13,283 bases of DNA from Candidatus Heimdallarchaeota archaeon (GTDB lineage: Archaea; Asgardarchaeota; Heimdallarchaeia; Heimdallarchaeales; Heimdallarchaeaceae), in contig DAOVRE010000012.1 of NCBI GenBank assembly GCA_030628305.1, positions 1 through 13,283 of the forward strand, given 5' to 3'. The translations under genes and the position numbers were made by a program. Shown in pieces: positions 1 through 7,101 of the stretch (the stretch's first letter is position 1; every line of letters begins with the position of its first letter). Below the pieces are notes generated by a model, which saw nothing but the letters and a program-made list of their open reading frames with translations, was not told the origin of the DNA and ran no database searches.

Positions 1-249
1 AACTTTAACAAATTCAATTGCAATTTCATATATTATCTGATTTTGTTTTTCTAAAGAGAGTTTTGAACCAAGATCAATAGAGTCAAATATGTTGGTACAG
101 AAAATATCAGTATTGATTTGTGCTTGTTTTAGTAGTTTGTTTTCAAGCGAATTACTCACTACAGGAAGAAATATAGAACTCAAAATTAATAGTATTATGG
201 ATAATGATAAAGTAATTTTACATATTTTTTTATTTCTCCAATCCTCCAT
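1..249 (-). CDS. Membrane-anchored or secreted protein, N-terminal part (runs off left edge)
   Basis: On the minus strand an ATG at 249 opens a frame of 83 codons that is still open at base 1. A good ribosome binding site, AAGGAGAT (254-261 on the complement), ends about 4-6 bases before the ATG and supports this start. The N-terminus has a short charged stretch (MEDWRNKKICK) followed by a hydrophobic run at about residues 12-31 (LSLSIILLILSSIFLPVV), so it is a signal peptide or membrane anchor. The rest (about residues 34-83) is polar and probably outside the cell. No family is recognisable from this length. It points away from the broken LamG fragment that starts at 323. The + strand frame at 89-277 is its shadow. 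Confidence 0.7.
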   Translation of the reverse strand, partial: MEDWRNKKICKITLSLSIILLILSSIFLPVVSNSLENKLLKQAQINTDIFCTNIFDSIDLGSKLSLEKQNQIIYEIAIEFVKV

Positions 250-322
250 TTTTATCTCCTTGCCTTTTTATATCTGAAAGATATAATACTTAATTATTAA
301 CAAAACAATATAAAAAGCTTTT

Positions 323-455
323 GTGAAATTTCAGTGCATTGTTAACTCGAGCGGAACAGTAGTAGAAGGAACAGTAAATGGGTTCAATGGTACAGTTACA
401 GGAGCGATTTGGACTTCAGGAGTGTTTGATAATGCTTTAGAGTTCGATGAGGTGA
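323..455 (+). pseudogene. LamG-like (concanavalin A-like lectin) domain fragment
   Basis: About 44 codons from a GTG at 323 read as the start of a LamG/concanavalin-type jelly-roll domain: NSSGTVVEGTVNGFNGTVTG followed by AIWTSGVFDNALEFD. Laminin-G-like domains of secreted archaeal and bacterial proteins typically show this order, a short SSG stretch, a 'GTVTGA.W..G.FG.AL.FDG' core, then more beta strands. Here the similarity stops right after ALEFD, near 450. From there the + frame is only the antisense of a TPR fragment. No signal peptide and no convincing start exist, so this is a detached piece of a larger surface protein rather than a working gene. The domain call is by motif memory, not a profile search. 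Confidence 0.5.
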
Positions 456-815
456 AGTTTTACCAAAAATTTTCAAAATGTTTCCTGCTAAATTATACAA
501 AGATCCTAGTAAATTGCTATCATAAATCTTTGATTGTTCTAGTAAATTTATGCCTTGAAGGCTTTCTTCCAAGGACTGATGATGGTTTCTCCTGTTGCTA
601 TTATATAGAGCAGTAACATAAAAGAGCGTAGCTTTAGACTGAACGTAAGGAGCTGAAGACTGTTCCTTTGGTAAAATCTTGTGAATAGTTTGTTCAGCAA
701 GGTTAAGAGATGCTTCAGCTTCATCAAATTCATGAAAATGCATGTGAAAATAGCTCTTCCAGATGAAAAAGTCGATATAGCTAAGAATGAATGATTGTTC
801 AAGCTGTTCTTGAGT
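456..815 (-). pseudogene. TPR-repeat protein fragment
   Basis: The minus-strand frame is open from 872 to 396. The part between about 812 and 456 reads as tetratricopeptide-like helices, for example EQSFILSYIDFFIWKSYFHM, then FDEAEASLNLAEQTIHKILP and SNLLGSLYNLAGNILKIFG. The 'YNLAGNILKIFG' stretch resembles the first helix of a TPR. The first in-frame ATG is at 743, but the helical pattern clearly continues upstream to about 812, where it abuts the resolvase remnant. Downstream it ends near 456 against the LamG fragment. Both ends are therefore artificial. It is not obviously the same family as the two TPR genes at 7276 and 12135. It is probably non-functional. Confidence 0.5.
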
Positions 816-1443
816 AAAACTATTAATTAATGATAGAACATCAGTTTTTCTTCTTTGGTAGTTTGTAATTGCTTATGCATAGCGATGATGTTTGTCGAGA
901 ATGTTTGGCAATAGTGTTTGATCACTTTTGTTCCAAACCTTGCCAATCTATCTTCATAGGTGCAGATGACGGCAAAAGGATGAGTTGTTGCCACTTCATT
1001 CAATAGATTCTGTAAACCTTTTCGTTGTTCATTCATCCCTGAAGCAATATCAGCAAACATTTTTCCCATCTTCCACCCTTGCTGTTTAACAAACTTTTGC
1101 ATTTGTTCTTTCTGGTTCTGCAATTCTTTTCTTTGTTTCGCTGCACTTACTCTCGCATATCCAATTACTATTTTCTTTTGTTTCCTTCCTTCTCCTTTCT
1201 CTTTTTCTCCATTCATCGCTTGTACAAGTTTGTATCTTCTATGTCCTCCCCTTGTTCTTCTCTCTGGCAATAACTTCTCTTCCTTTTCCCATCGTCTTAA
1301 CGTACTAGCTGACACTCCTTGTAACTTTGCTGCTATCCCTATTCTCACTAACATATGCTCTCTTTCTTATTTTTGTTCAAAATTTTTCCCCTCATTTTCC
1401 CTCATAACAAGATTGGGTAAGTTTTTACTCGTCAGTTGTCCAC
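813..1443 (-). mobile_element. IS607-type element remnant (resolvase only)
   Basis: This interval holds the serine resolvase of an IS607-type element and about 90 bp of its upstream DNA, but no tnpB. On the right it ends where pyrophosphatase homology begins (about 1444). On the left it ends where the TPR fragment begins (about 812). IS607 elements lack terminal inverted repeats, so the ends are inferred from where flanking genes break. Different genes lie on the two sides, so this is not a simple insertion but a rearranged or partly deleted copy. Confidence 0.5.
827..1354 (-). CDS. IS607-family serine resolvase/transposase TnpA, C-terminus frameshifted
   Basis: This 175-residue protein begins with a MerR-type helix-turn-helix (about 4-41: RIGIAAKLQGVSASTLRRWE, then GGHRRYK) and continues with a serine recombinase domain. 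Visible catalytic-domain motifs are YARVS at 66-70 (Ser70 the likely nucleophile), DIASGMNEQRKGL at 102-114 and YEDRLARFG at 133-141. This domain order is diagnostic of the IS607 TnpA that moves the element with DNA-only serine chemistry. Family members usually end with a further 25-30 residues after the 'EEL' region. Here the frame shifts after KEEK and stops. The lost continuation (TDVLSLINSFT) is still visible in the -1/+1 frame at 845-813 and then runs into the TPR fragment. One missing A in the A-run at 845-849 would explain it. The enzyme is probably inactive. No tnpB is nearby. Confidence 0.8.
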   Translation of the reverse strand: MLVRIGIAAKLQGVSASTLRRWEKEEKLLPERRTRGGHRRYKLVQAMNGEKEKGEGRKQKKIVIGYARVSAAKQRKELQNQKEQMQKFVKQQGWKMGKMFADIASGMNEQRKGLQNLLNEVATTHPFAVICTYEDRLARFGTKVIKHYCQTFSTNIIAMHKQLQTTKEEKLMFYH

Positions 1444-1446
1444 GGT

Positions 1447-1812
1447 TTGATTCCTCAAACTTACTTTGAGGATGGTGACGCTCTTGATATACTTGTTCTC
1501 ATCTCTGAACCCACCTTTACAGGTTGTGTTGTAGCTGCTCGACCTATTGGTGTTCTTAGGATGAAAGATGAGAAAGGGCATGATGACAAGATTTTGGCTG
1601 TTGCTTCAACCGATCCTTTTTATCATGGTGTTTACGAATTAGATGATGTTTATCCTCACACACTCAGCGAAATTGCAGAGTTTTTCAAGACTTACAAAGG
1701 TTTAGAGCACGGTAAAAAGGTAGAGGTGCTAGGGTGGGATAAGAAGACAGAAGCTTTCAAAAGCATAACTCACTCTATGAAATTATATAAAGATCTATTC
1801 AATAAAAAATAA
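1447..1812 (+). pseudogene. ppa: Soluble inorganic pyrophosphatase, N-terminal third missing
   Basis: The frame reads as the C-terminal two thirds of a family I (soluble, Mg-dependent) inorganic pyrophosphatase, which hydrolyses PPi to phosphate. It begins at GLIPQTYFEDGDALDILVL, the first conserved acidic metal-binding motif, followed by MKDEKGHDDKILAV (second acidic cluster), HTLSEIAEFFKTYKGLE and VEVLGWDKK. Archaeal enzymes are about 170-180 residues. This frame has 121, so the first 55-60 residues, including the N-terminal Lys/Glu/Arg active-site residues, are absent. Homology starts abruptly at the GG of 1444-1445, directly beside the IS607 remnant, and the only start is a TTG with no ribosome binding site. 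I read it as a 5'-truncated pseudogene. A functional copy would have to be elsewhere. Confidence 0.8.
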
Positions 1813-1842
1813 GGAAGCATTTTATTATGCTTCCCATATTTT
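1813..1842 (+). terminator. Hairpin terminator after the pyrophosphatase
   Basis: GGAAGCAT (1813-1820) and ATGCTTCC (1827-1834) form a perfect 8-bp stem with a 6-base loop, immediately after the TAA stop, followed by a modest T-rich run (CATATTTTC). The hairpin probably dates from when the gene was intact. Confidence 0.55.
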
Positions 1843-2170
1843 CATTGACATAACGGAATATTCGTGATTTTGTAGTATTTCGTAGCCATATTATCTGTGT
1901 TTTATAGAGTTCATCACATATGTGGTAAGATGACTGACTTATCTAGTATATTCGCTCTAAAGGATAAATCACGTATCCTCCTACGCCGTTCACACTATTT
2001 GATTGTTTTCGGTTTCGCCTGTACATGTAGGATGTAGACCAAAGACCATTTTTTGTACAATGCATGTCTATAAATCCTACTATTTCTATACGATTATCGA
2101 CATATTTAAACTCCAAAAAATGTACAATGGACAACTAAAAATCTTGCAAAGAAATATGATAAATGAAAAA
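1843..2170. other. Intergenic stretch, no supported gene
   Basis: About 330 bp between the pyrophosphatase terminator and the PEP carboxykinase promoter. The only frame of any length is a 63-codon minus-strand one (2134-1943) with a TTG start, a stop directly before it, no ribosome binding site and no recognisable motif. I do not support it as a gene. TGGACAACT at 2128-2136 is the reverse complement of bases 1434-1442 by the IS607 remnant, too short to mean much alone. Confidence 0.4.
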
Positions 2171-2173
2171 GTT

Positions 2174-2228
2174 CTTTTATAATTCAATTTTCTTTGAGAG
2201 TATATCAGAATTTAATATAAACTAGGAG
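2174..2228 (+). promoter_or_regulatory. Promoter and ribosome binding site of PEP carboxykinase
   Basis: A TATA-like box TTTTATAAT lies at 2175-2183. Initiation about 25 bp downstream would give a leader of roughly 30-35 bases. That leader would carry AGGAG (2224-2228), 10 bases before the ATG at 2239. A second AT-rich element (TTTAATATAA, 2211-2220) is too close to the start to leave room for that site. Confidence 0.4.
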
Positions 2229-2238
2229 AACGCTTGTT

Positions 2239-4128
2239 ATGGCTCTCGAAAAATGGATAAACAATGAGGATTTGGAGAAACTTCGTGCTCTCGAAAATCC
2301 TAAAGCTGAAAAGGTAATTGAAGAATTTCTTACACTTTGCAAACCTGCTAAAGCAAGAGTAATTGATGATTCGCCAGAAGATATTGCTTATGTTCGTCAA
2401 CTTGCCATTGATAACGGTGAAGAGATGAAGGTAGCGGTAGAAGGACATACAATTCATTATGATGGTTTTTATGATCAAGCCAGGGATAAGAAAAACACCC
2501 GTTTACTTGTTCCAGCTGATGAAAAAGACAAATATGGTCAACATATTAACACTGCCGATCGTGAAGAGGGAATAAAGGAAGTTCTAGAAATTATGGATGG
2601 AACGATGGAAGGAAAAACTGTTCTCATAAGGTTTTTCAGTTTAGGTCCAACCAAATCCAAGTTTTCACTTCTTGCTCTTCAAATTACAGATTCCGCATAT
2701 GTTGCTCATTCCGAAGATATTCTATATCGAATGGGTTATGAAGAATTTAAGCGTAGAGAAGGTGATGACTTCTTCTACCTCATACATTCAGCAGGAGAAC
2801 TTACAGATAAAAATGTAACAAAAAATGTTGATAAAAGAAGAATATACATCGATTTAGTTGAAAATCGTGTTCTTTCTGTTAACAACCAATATGCTGGAAA
2901 CAGTTTAGGATTAAAGAAACTTGCTTTAAGATTAGCTATTAACAAAGCAGTAAGTGAAGATTGGCTCACTGAGCACATGTTCATTAGCGCTGTTTGGCCT
3001 CTGGATAAAAGTAGAAAAACTTACTTCCTTGGAGCTTTTCCAAGTGCTTGTGGTAAGACTAGTACAGCTATGATCCCCGGTTTTACAATTGTTGGAGACG
3101 ACATAGCCTATCTAAGATTAAATGAAGCAGGTGAAGTTAAAGCTGTTAACATCGAACAAGGTATTTTTGGTATTATTAAAGATGTTAATCCAGATGATGA
3201 CCCTGAAATTTACAAAAACTTATGTACACCTCGAGAAGCCATCTTTTCAAATGTATTAATCAATGAAGGCACACCTTATTGGTTAGGAATGGGTGATCAA
3301 GTTACTGTTCCTGATAAAGGGATCAATTGGACTTCCTCCAAGCTTGGAGATTGGGAAGCAGGAAAACATTTCGATGATGATGGTAATGAATTAAAATTCT
3401 CTCACCCAAATGCTAGGTACACCATTAAAATTGAAGGACTTGAGAATGCAGATGAGGCTATTCATAATCCTGACGGTGTCAAAGTTTCGGGTATCATCTA
3501 TGGTGGTAGAGATTCTGACACATCTGTTCCCGTTTATGAATCGTTCTCATGGGAACATGGAGTGTTCATAGGTGCATCTATTGAATCTGAAACCACTGCA
3601 GCAACCTTAGGTAAAGCAGGTGTTAGAAAACATCAACCTATGGCAAACTTAGATTTTATCGTTACACCTCTAGGCAAATACTTAGACGCACATTATAACT
3701 TCGGTAAAAGAATTGATGATGTTAACCGTCCTCGAATCTTTTCAACAAATTACTTCCTTAAAGACGAGAACGGACGTTATTACGATGAGATCTTAGACAA
3801 GAAGATTTGGTTACTTTGGGCTGAAGGTAGAGTTCATGGTGAATATGAAGCTATTGAAACTCCAGTCGGTCTTATTCCAAATTATGAAGATATAGCGACT
3901 CTCTTCAAAGGAGCATTTGATGTAGACTATACTAAGGAAAGGTATGAAGCTGAATTTTCTATAAGAGTTCAGATGTTCCTTAACAAGGTAGAAAGAATAG
4001 AGACAATCTTTAGAGGAGAGAAGGATATTCCTGAACAGCTCTTTGTTGAATTAGAGGGACAAAAGAAACGACTACTAGCTGCTAAAGAAAAGTTTGGTTC
4101 TGATATCTTATCACCCTTTCTTTTTTAA
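2239..4128 (+). CDS. pckG: Phosphoenolpyruvate carboxykinase (GTP)
   Basis: This enzyme interconverts oxaloacetate plus GTP with phosphoenolpyruvate, GDP and CO2, in the cytosol. It is the entry to gluconeogenesis or, in reverse, an anaplerotic step. The protein has 629 residues, close to the usual 600-630 for the GTP-dependent class. The class-defining P-loop GAFPSACGKTSTAM is at 265-278, with the reactive Cys at about 271. The metal-binding kinase-2 motif GDD is at 286-288, and FSWEHGVFIGAS lies at about 436-447. The PRIFSTNYFLKDENGRYYDE stretch corresponds to the family's 'P.IF..NWFRKDE.G' region. The ATG start is supported by AGGAG 10 bases upstream. The gene has its own promoter and terminator and is intact, unlike the remnants to its left. 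The ATP-dependent class is excluded by the ACGKT P-loop and overall motif set. Confidence 0.95.
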   Translation: MALEKWINNEDLEKLRALENPKAEKVIEEFLTLCKPAKARVIDDSPEDIAYVRQLAIDNGEEMKVAVEGHTIHYDGFYDQARDKKNTRLLVPADEKDKYGQHINTADREEGIKEVLEIMDGTMEGKTVLIRFFSLGPTKSKFSLLALQITDSAYVAHSEDILYRMGYEEFKRREGDDFFYLIHSAGELTDKNVTKNVDKRRIYIDLVENRVLSVNNQYAGNSLGLKKLALRLAINKAVSEDWLTEHMFISAVWPLDKSRKTYFLGAFPSACGKTSTAMIPGFTIVGDDIAYLRLNEAGEVKAVNIEQGIFGIIKDVNPDDDPEIYKNLCTPREAIFSNVLINEGTPYWLGMGDQVTVPDKGINWTSSKLGDWEAGKHFDDDGNELKFSHPNARYTIKIEGLENADEAIHNPDGVKVSGIIYGGRDSDTSVPVYESFSWEHGVFIGASIESETTAATLGKAGVRKHQPMANLDFIVTPLGKYLDAHYNFGKRIDDVNRPRIFSTNYFLKDENGRYYDEILDKKIWLLWAEGRVHGEYEAIETPVGLIPNYEDIATLFKGAFDVDYTKERYEAEFSIRVQMFLNKVERIETIFRGEKDIPEQLFVELEGQKKRLLAAKEKFGSDILSPFLF

Positions 4129-4141
4129 TAATAAGTAAATC

Positions 4142-4174
4142 ATGGGAATTATTTTCTTCCCCATATTTTTTTTG
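4142..4174 (+). terminator. Hairpin plus T-tract after PEP carboxykinase
   Basis: ATGGGAA (4142-4148) pairs with TTCCCCAT (4157-4164) with one bulged C, followed by a run of eight to nine T residues. It lies 14 bases after the stop codon and has the form of an intrinsic, U-tract terminator. Confidence 0.55.
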
Positions 4175-4179
4175 ATTAT

Positions 4180-4455
4180 TTGTGGTGCATATATAGAATA
4201 GACTACACTCAATATCAGATTAAGTTGACAGTAGGATATCAAGTTGATGAGAATAAACAGAGCAAAAAAACAAATAAATTCGCTCTTGTAAACTGTATTA
4301 TAGGAATACCAACTATTTCATTTTTGATATTGCTTATGGCAAAGGGATTCTTAGCTGATCATATTGTCACATCTTCTTTAGCTCTCAGTGTTTTGACAAT
4401 TGGTGTCGGTTATTCTATTTTCAAGATTGTTAAAGAAAAGATAAGTAAGGAATAA
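4180..4455 (+). CDS. Small two-helix membrane protein
   Basis: The frame ends at 4455 and contains two hydrophobic segments, about residues 35-56 (ALVNCIIGIPTISFLILLMA) and 64-83 (IVTSSLALSVLTIGVGYSIF), followed by a lysine-rich tail (KIVKEKISKE). I do not recognise a family. The start is uncertain. The longest version uses a TTG at 4180, but a TATA-like box (CATATATAG, 4188-4196) falls just inside it. Initiation from that box would favour the in-frame TTG at 4225, giving about 76 residues. Neither start has a clear ribosome binding site. The gene stands alone between the PEP carboxykinase terminator and a gene-poor stretch. A small integral membrane protein is the most that can be said. Confidence 0.45.
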   Translation: MWCIYRIDYTQYQIKLTVGYQVDENKQSKKTNKFALVNCIIGIPTISFLILLMAKGFLADHIVTSSLALSVLTIGVGYSIFKIVKEKISKE

Positions 4456-4539
4456 AACTAGTTAGATTCATACCTTAAACTTATTTCTAGATTGCACAAA
4501 ACACCCTTTAAACCTGTAATTTGAGCTGAAGATACATTA

Positions 4540-5170
4540 TTGTCGAGAATAAGAACTTAGAAACATGAAAAGTACAAATTTTATCTATCAAAGGGCATAA
4601 GTTCGATATTTTTTCTCTCGTACTATTTATGTCGGGAGTTGTACAAAGAAATAGACTTTCAAATAAATTGTTACTCAATAAACATTTCATAAGAATTTTG
4701 AACTAGTTGGTTGAATAAAGATATTCTAGAATAGTTGTATAAATCGTACTAAATTAAGGCATTAAATAGATCATTGAACAAGCAAAAAATAAAACATAGA
4801 GCATTTTGAGTTAAGCAGCCAAATATTATGGATAGTTAACAGAAGTACTAAGATAAGCGAATACAATAGTTTCAAGAATAAGGGAAAAAATTTCACAAAA
4901 TTTTATTGAACTTGCTTCAGGAAAATTACCGATAGTTGATTTACTAATGGGTGGAAGAAATTTATAGTTCAACTATGATAGATTAAGAAAATTAAATCCC
5001 AAGTAATGAATACCCTAAGATATTGATAACAAGTTAGAATAGAATTCTGAAAGTTGAATAAAGAAGAAATCATCCTGAACAAGGAAACAATATGGACAAA
5101 TGCTAATTATCTTGAAAACTAACTTAGCGACCTTAAAGTAGCGAACACGGAGAATAGTTATTTTTTCATA
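4540..5170 (+). pseudogene. Decayed coding region with scattered stops
   Basis: The 800-bp gap 4456-5259 has no intact gene, but protein-like runs separated by stops are visible on the + strand. In one frame AAKYYG (4815-4832), LTEVLR (4836-4853) and ANTIVSRIREKISQNFIELA, continuing SGKLPIVDLLMGGRNL (4857-4964), then FNYDRLRKLNPK (4968-5003), are interrupted by TAG and TAA. In another frame KLNKEEIILNKETIWTNANY (5051-5110) continues to LEN, a TAA, then LSDLKVANTENSY. The first block has the feel of a helix-turn-helix protein such as a transposase. The last is coiled-coil-like. The stops are single substitutions away from Gln, Glu, Lys or Arg codons, as in an old pseudogene. I cannot name the ancestor, and part of this may be chance. 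Confidence 0.3.
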
Positions 5171-5227
5171 ATACATAAATAATACAATTAATATACTAGT
5201 TAACTACAGGGGTATTCTGTTGAAAAT

Positions 5228-5237
5228 GTTTATATTG
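5228..5237 (+). promoter_or_regulatory. TATA-like box for a leaderless start at 5260
   Basis: GTTTATATTG at 5228-5237 is centred about 27 bp before the ATG at 5260, and no ribosome binding site precedes that ATG. In archaea initiation occurs about 25 bp after the TATA box, so the transcript would begin at or next to the start codon. Confidence 0.45.
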
Positions 5238-5259
5238 GCAACAAAACCCTTGTAGAAAC

Positions 5260-5790
5260 ATGATTGAAGAAGTAAGAGATTTACTCAAACGTATTGATCA
5301 AATAATTGATTCAGAATCAAGAAGGATGACTGATCAGATCGATGAACTAAAAGAAGAACTAAATGAATTAAAAGAATCTGGAGAGAACCTCAGCTCAATT
5401 AGAGATGAAATTAAGAACCTTACTTCACAATTAGATGAAATAACATATGAACGAGATAGTCTTCAGAAAACAGTTGATAAGCTTTCACCTTTAGAGAGTA
5501 TGGCTGAAGAATTAAACGAACAAGTAGAAAATTTAACACTGCAGCAAGAGGGATACATTTTCACAATTAAGGTGATAGCAAATTGGCTACCTAGTCAAAA
5601 AGAGAACATCGATGTTCTTGTAGCTTTATCGTCATCACCAAACCACACTTGTACATTGAAAGAATTACATAGCAAAACAATAATCCCTGAAGTAACATTG
5701 AAGAACCGTGTTCTTCCTATCCTAGAAGATAACTCACTGATAAAAATAGAGGGGAAGGATGTTAAACTTACAATAAAAGAGAGTGAGTAA
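5260..5790 (+). CDS. Coiled-coil protein with C-terminal winged-helix-like domain
   Basis: The protein has 176 residues. Residues 1-96 are a nearly continuous heptad-type coiled coil, rich in Glu, Lys and Leu (IDELKEELNELKESGENL, SQLDEITYERDSLQKTVDKL). Residues about 97-175 are globular. The stretch DVLVALSSSPNHTCTLKELH followed by SKTIIPEVTLKNRVLPIL and a short DNSLIKIEGKDVKLT hairpin fits a winged helix: helix, recognition helix, then a beta wing. It may be a DNA-binding regulator that dimerises through its long N-terminal coil. The domain call is from secondary-structure pattern only. The ATG is supported by the TATA box 27 bp upstream, implying a leaderless transcript. It lies 68 bp before the pilin-like gene on the same strand, so the two may be co-regulated, though the second also has its own TATA-like element. 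Confidence 0.65.
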   Translation: MIEEVRDLLKRIDQIIDSESRRMTDQIDELKEELNELKESGENLSSIRDEIKNLTSQLDEITYERDSLQKTVDKLSPLESMAEELNEQVENLTLQQEGYIFTIKVIANWLPSQKENIDVLVALSSSPNHTCTLKELHSKTIIPEVTLKNRVLPILEDNSLIKIEGKDVKLTIKESE

Positions 5791-5858
5791 TAGCTATAGA
5801 ACGTTTGTGTAAGAAGTTCCGCAAAGTTAAATAAGACAAATTGTTAAACATAATATAC

Positions 5859-6671
5859 ATGAAAAAAATACTCAAATCTCGTCGAGGAGTTTCAAGTATT
5901 ATATCAACGCTAGTAATCTTCACAGTAATGGTTTCTGCTTTGGGTTTGGCTTTTTCTCAAATAATTCCTTCATTAGAAAGGTTTCAGACACAAAGTGATC
6001 TAACAGCTGCAACAAACACTTTTTTGTCTTTTGATTCAGAAATTAAAACACTGATCAACACACCAGACAACTCTTCAAGCGTATTAAGATATAATCTTGA
6101 TAATGGGATACTAGATTTGAAACAAAATAGAGAAATATCCTTAATGATAAATTCAGGAGGGGTTGCTTTATTGAATAAATCCTATTTCACAGGAGAGGTT
6201 GAGGATAAAATAGCAGGGAACTTTAAAGGGTTAGGAGGAGCGATATACGACTTTGGTAGCCCATTATTACTTGTTTATTCGCTTAACAGAACAGCGCAAA
6301 TGATGAATATTGTTCACCAAACATTTGATGGATACAAAACCATTCAATTATACTACAGTGTTTTTGTGAGCATAGAAATAACAAGTGAAACAGATGTAGA
6401 AGTTAATTTCATGATAGTTCACTTGAATACATCAAAAACTTTGGATGGGCAAGGAGAGTATTTTCCAATAGTAAATACACAAGATAAGATCCAGATTGTG
6501 AAACTAAGTCAAGTGATAGAAAGTTTTAATCTAGGTGAACAAAGTGATGAACTATCTATAAAAGCTCAAACTGCAGGTTTTTCACAGAATATAGCTTATA
6601 CATTAGCCCCGCCAGTTTTCTCATTAACTGTTAATATTATACACATAAACATCGATTTTCGCACTGTATGA
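5859..6671 (+). CDS. Archaeal type IV pilin-like protein with class III signal sequence
   Basis: From the ATG at 5859 the protein has 270 residues. The N-terminus MKKILKSRRG is followed by VSSIISTLVIFTVMVSALGL and AFSQIIP, a positively charged leader joined directly to one hydrophobic helix (11-36). That is the layout of archaeal prepilins processed by PibD/FlaK-type peptidases, and the likely cut is after RRG. The remaining 230 residues are extracellular and beta-rich, for example SSVLRYNLDNGILDLKQNRE and TIQLYYSVFVSIEITSETD. At 270 residues it is longer than a typical major pilin and could be a minor pilin or an anchored surface protein of the DUF7289 kind. An in-frame TTG at 5841 would add MLNIIY before the charged leader and is less likely. 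GTTAAATAAG at about 5825-5834 lies 26-30 bp before the ATG and could be its TATA box. Confidence 0.65.
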   Translation: MKKILKSRRGVSSIISTLVIFTVMVSALGLAFSQIIPSLERFQTQSDLTAATNTFLSFDSEIKTLINTPDNSSSVLRYNLDNGILDLKQNREISLMINSGGVALLNKSYFTGEVEDKIAGNFKGLGGAIYDFGSPLLLVYSLNRTAQMMNIVHQTFDGYKTIQLYYSVFVSIEITSETDVEVNFMIVHLNTSKTLDGQGEYFPIVNTQDKIQIVKLSQVIESFNLGEQSDELSIKAQTAGFSQNIAYTLAPPVFSLTVNIIHINIDFRTV

Positions 6672-6733
6672 GAGAAAACAAGCAAAAATAATACTGACGA
6701 AAAAGAATATAATAGATAGCAATCATGTCTATC

Positions 6734-6811
6734 TAGCGAAGTTTTCTCGTTTGAGATTGGACTTATGGGTGTAAAACCCTTGAATGATATTCTCATTTCG
6801 AAACTTCGCTA
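6734..6811. repeat. Nested inverted repeat
   Basis: TAGCGAAGTTT (6734-6744) and AAACTTCGCTA (6801-6811) are perfect 11-base reverse complements 56 bases apart. Inside them TGAGA (6752-6756) pairs with TCTCA (6791-6795), and GGGT (6767-6770) pairs with ACCC (6776-6779) around a 5-base loop. The three stems nest, so an extended hairpin could form in RNA or single-stranded DNA. It lies 63 bp after the pilin-like gene. It may be a structured 3' region, a small RNA or the scar of a mobile element. The rest of the gap 6672-7071 is AT-rich, and I see no gene in it. Confidence 0.5.
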
Positions 6812-7070
6812 CCCATATTTATCTTAAGATGGATTTACTATTCTAGCTGGATAGTTCATTTACCTGTTGCTGTGGTAGATTATGACCTGAGATACACTAT
6901 GGGGGTTATTCGCATCCAGTATTGGTTTATTATTGCTTTAGTATGCTATTTTTGACTTGTGGCATCTTTAATCCTTTTTTAGAATAACTTGCTTTGTTGA
7001 TATTATTACTAGTAAAACAGTTTCTTTGTCAGTTTCTTTCTTGTTGTCTTTTAGTATTTTTCTCTTCTTC

Positions 7071-7080
7071 TAAGTATAAC
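7071..7080 (+). promoter_or_regulatory. TATA-like box of micropeptide gene 1
   Basis: TAAGTATAAC at 7071-7080 is centred about 26 bp before the ATG at 7102. No ribosome binding site lies between them, so the transcript is probably leaderless. Confidence 0.45.
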
Positions 7081-7101
7081 ATAAACGAGTGATGAACAAT
7101 A

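Noticed and set aside
1079..1469. Two + strand frames (1079-1273, 1230-1469) antisense to the resolvase
   Set aside because: Phe/Ser/Leu-rich composition typical of the antisense of a lysine-rich gene.
1943..2134. Minus-strand 63-codon frame in the gap before PEP carboxykinase
   Set aside because: TTG start directly after a stop, no ribosome binding site or TATA box at the right distance, and no recognisable motif.
1434..2136. TGGACAACT occurring in inverted orientation at 1434-1442 and 2128-2136, as possible ends of an element
   Set aside because: Only 9 bases, and the interval would enclose the pyrophosphatase fragment. A match this short is expected by chance in this window.
4508..4690. 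Minus-strand 60-codon frame
   Set aside because: No ribosome binding site or promoter, and the opposite strand shows more protein-like but decayed sequence.
5243..6782. AAAACCCTTG at 5243-5252 and 6773-6782 as a shared regulatory site
   Set aside because: A 10-base repeat is expected many times by chance in 13 kb, and the contexts differ (promoter versus inside an inverted repeat).
6596..6796. Minus-strand 66-codon frame overlapping the end of the pilin-like gene
   Set aside because: Shadow of the pilin gene and of the inverted repeat; no start signal or protein-like pattern.
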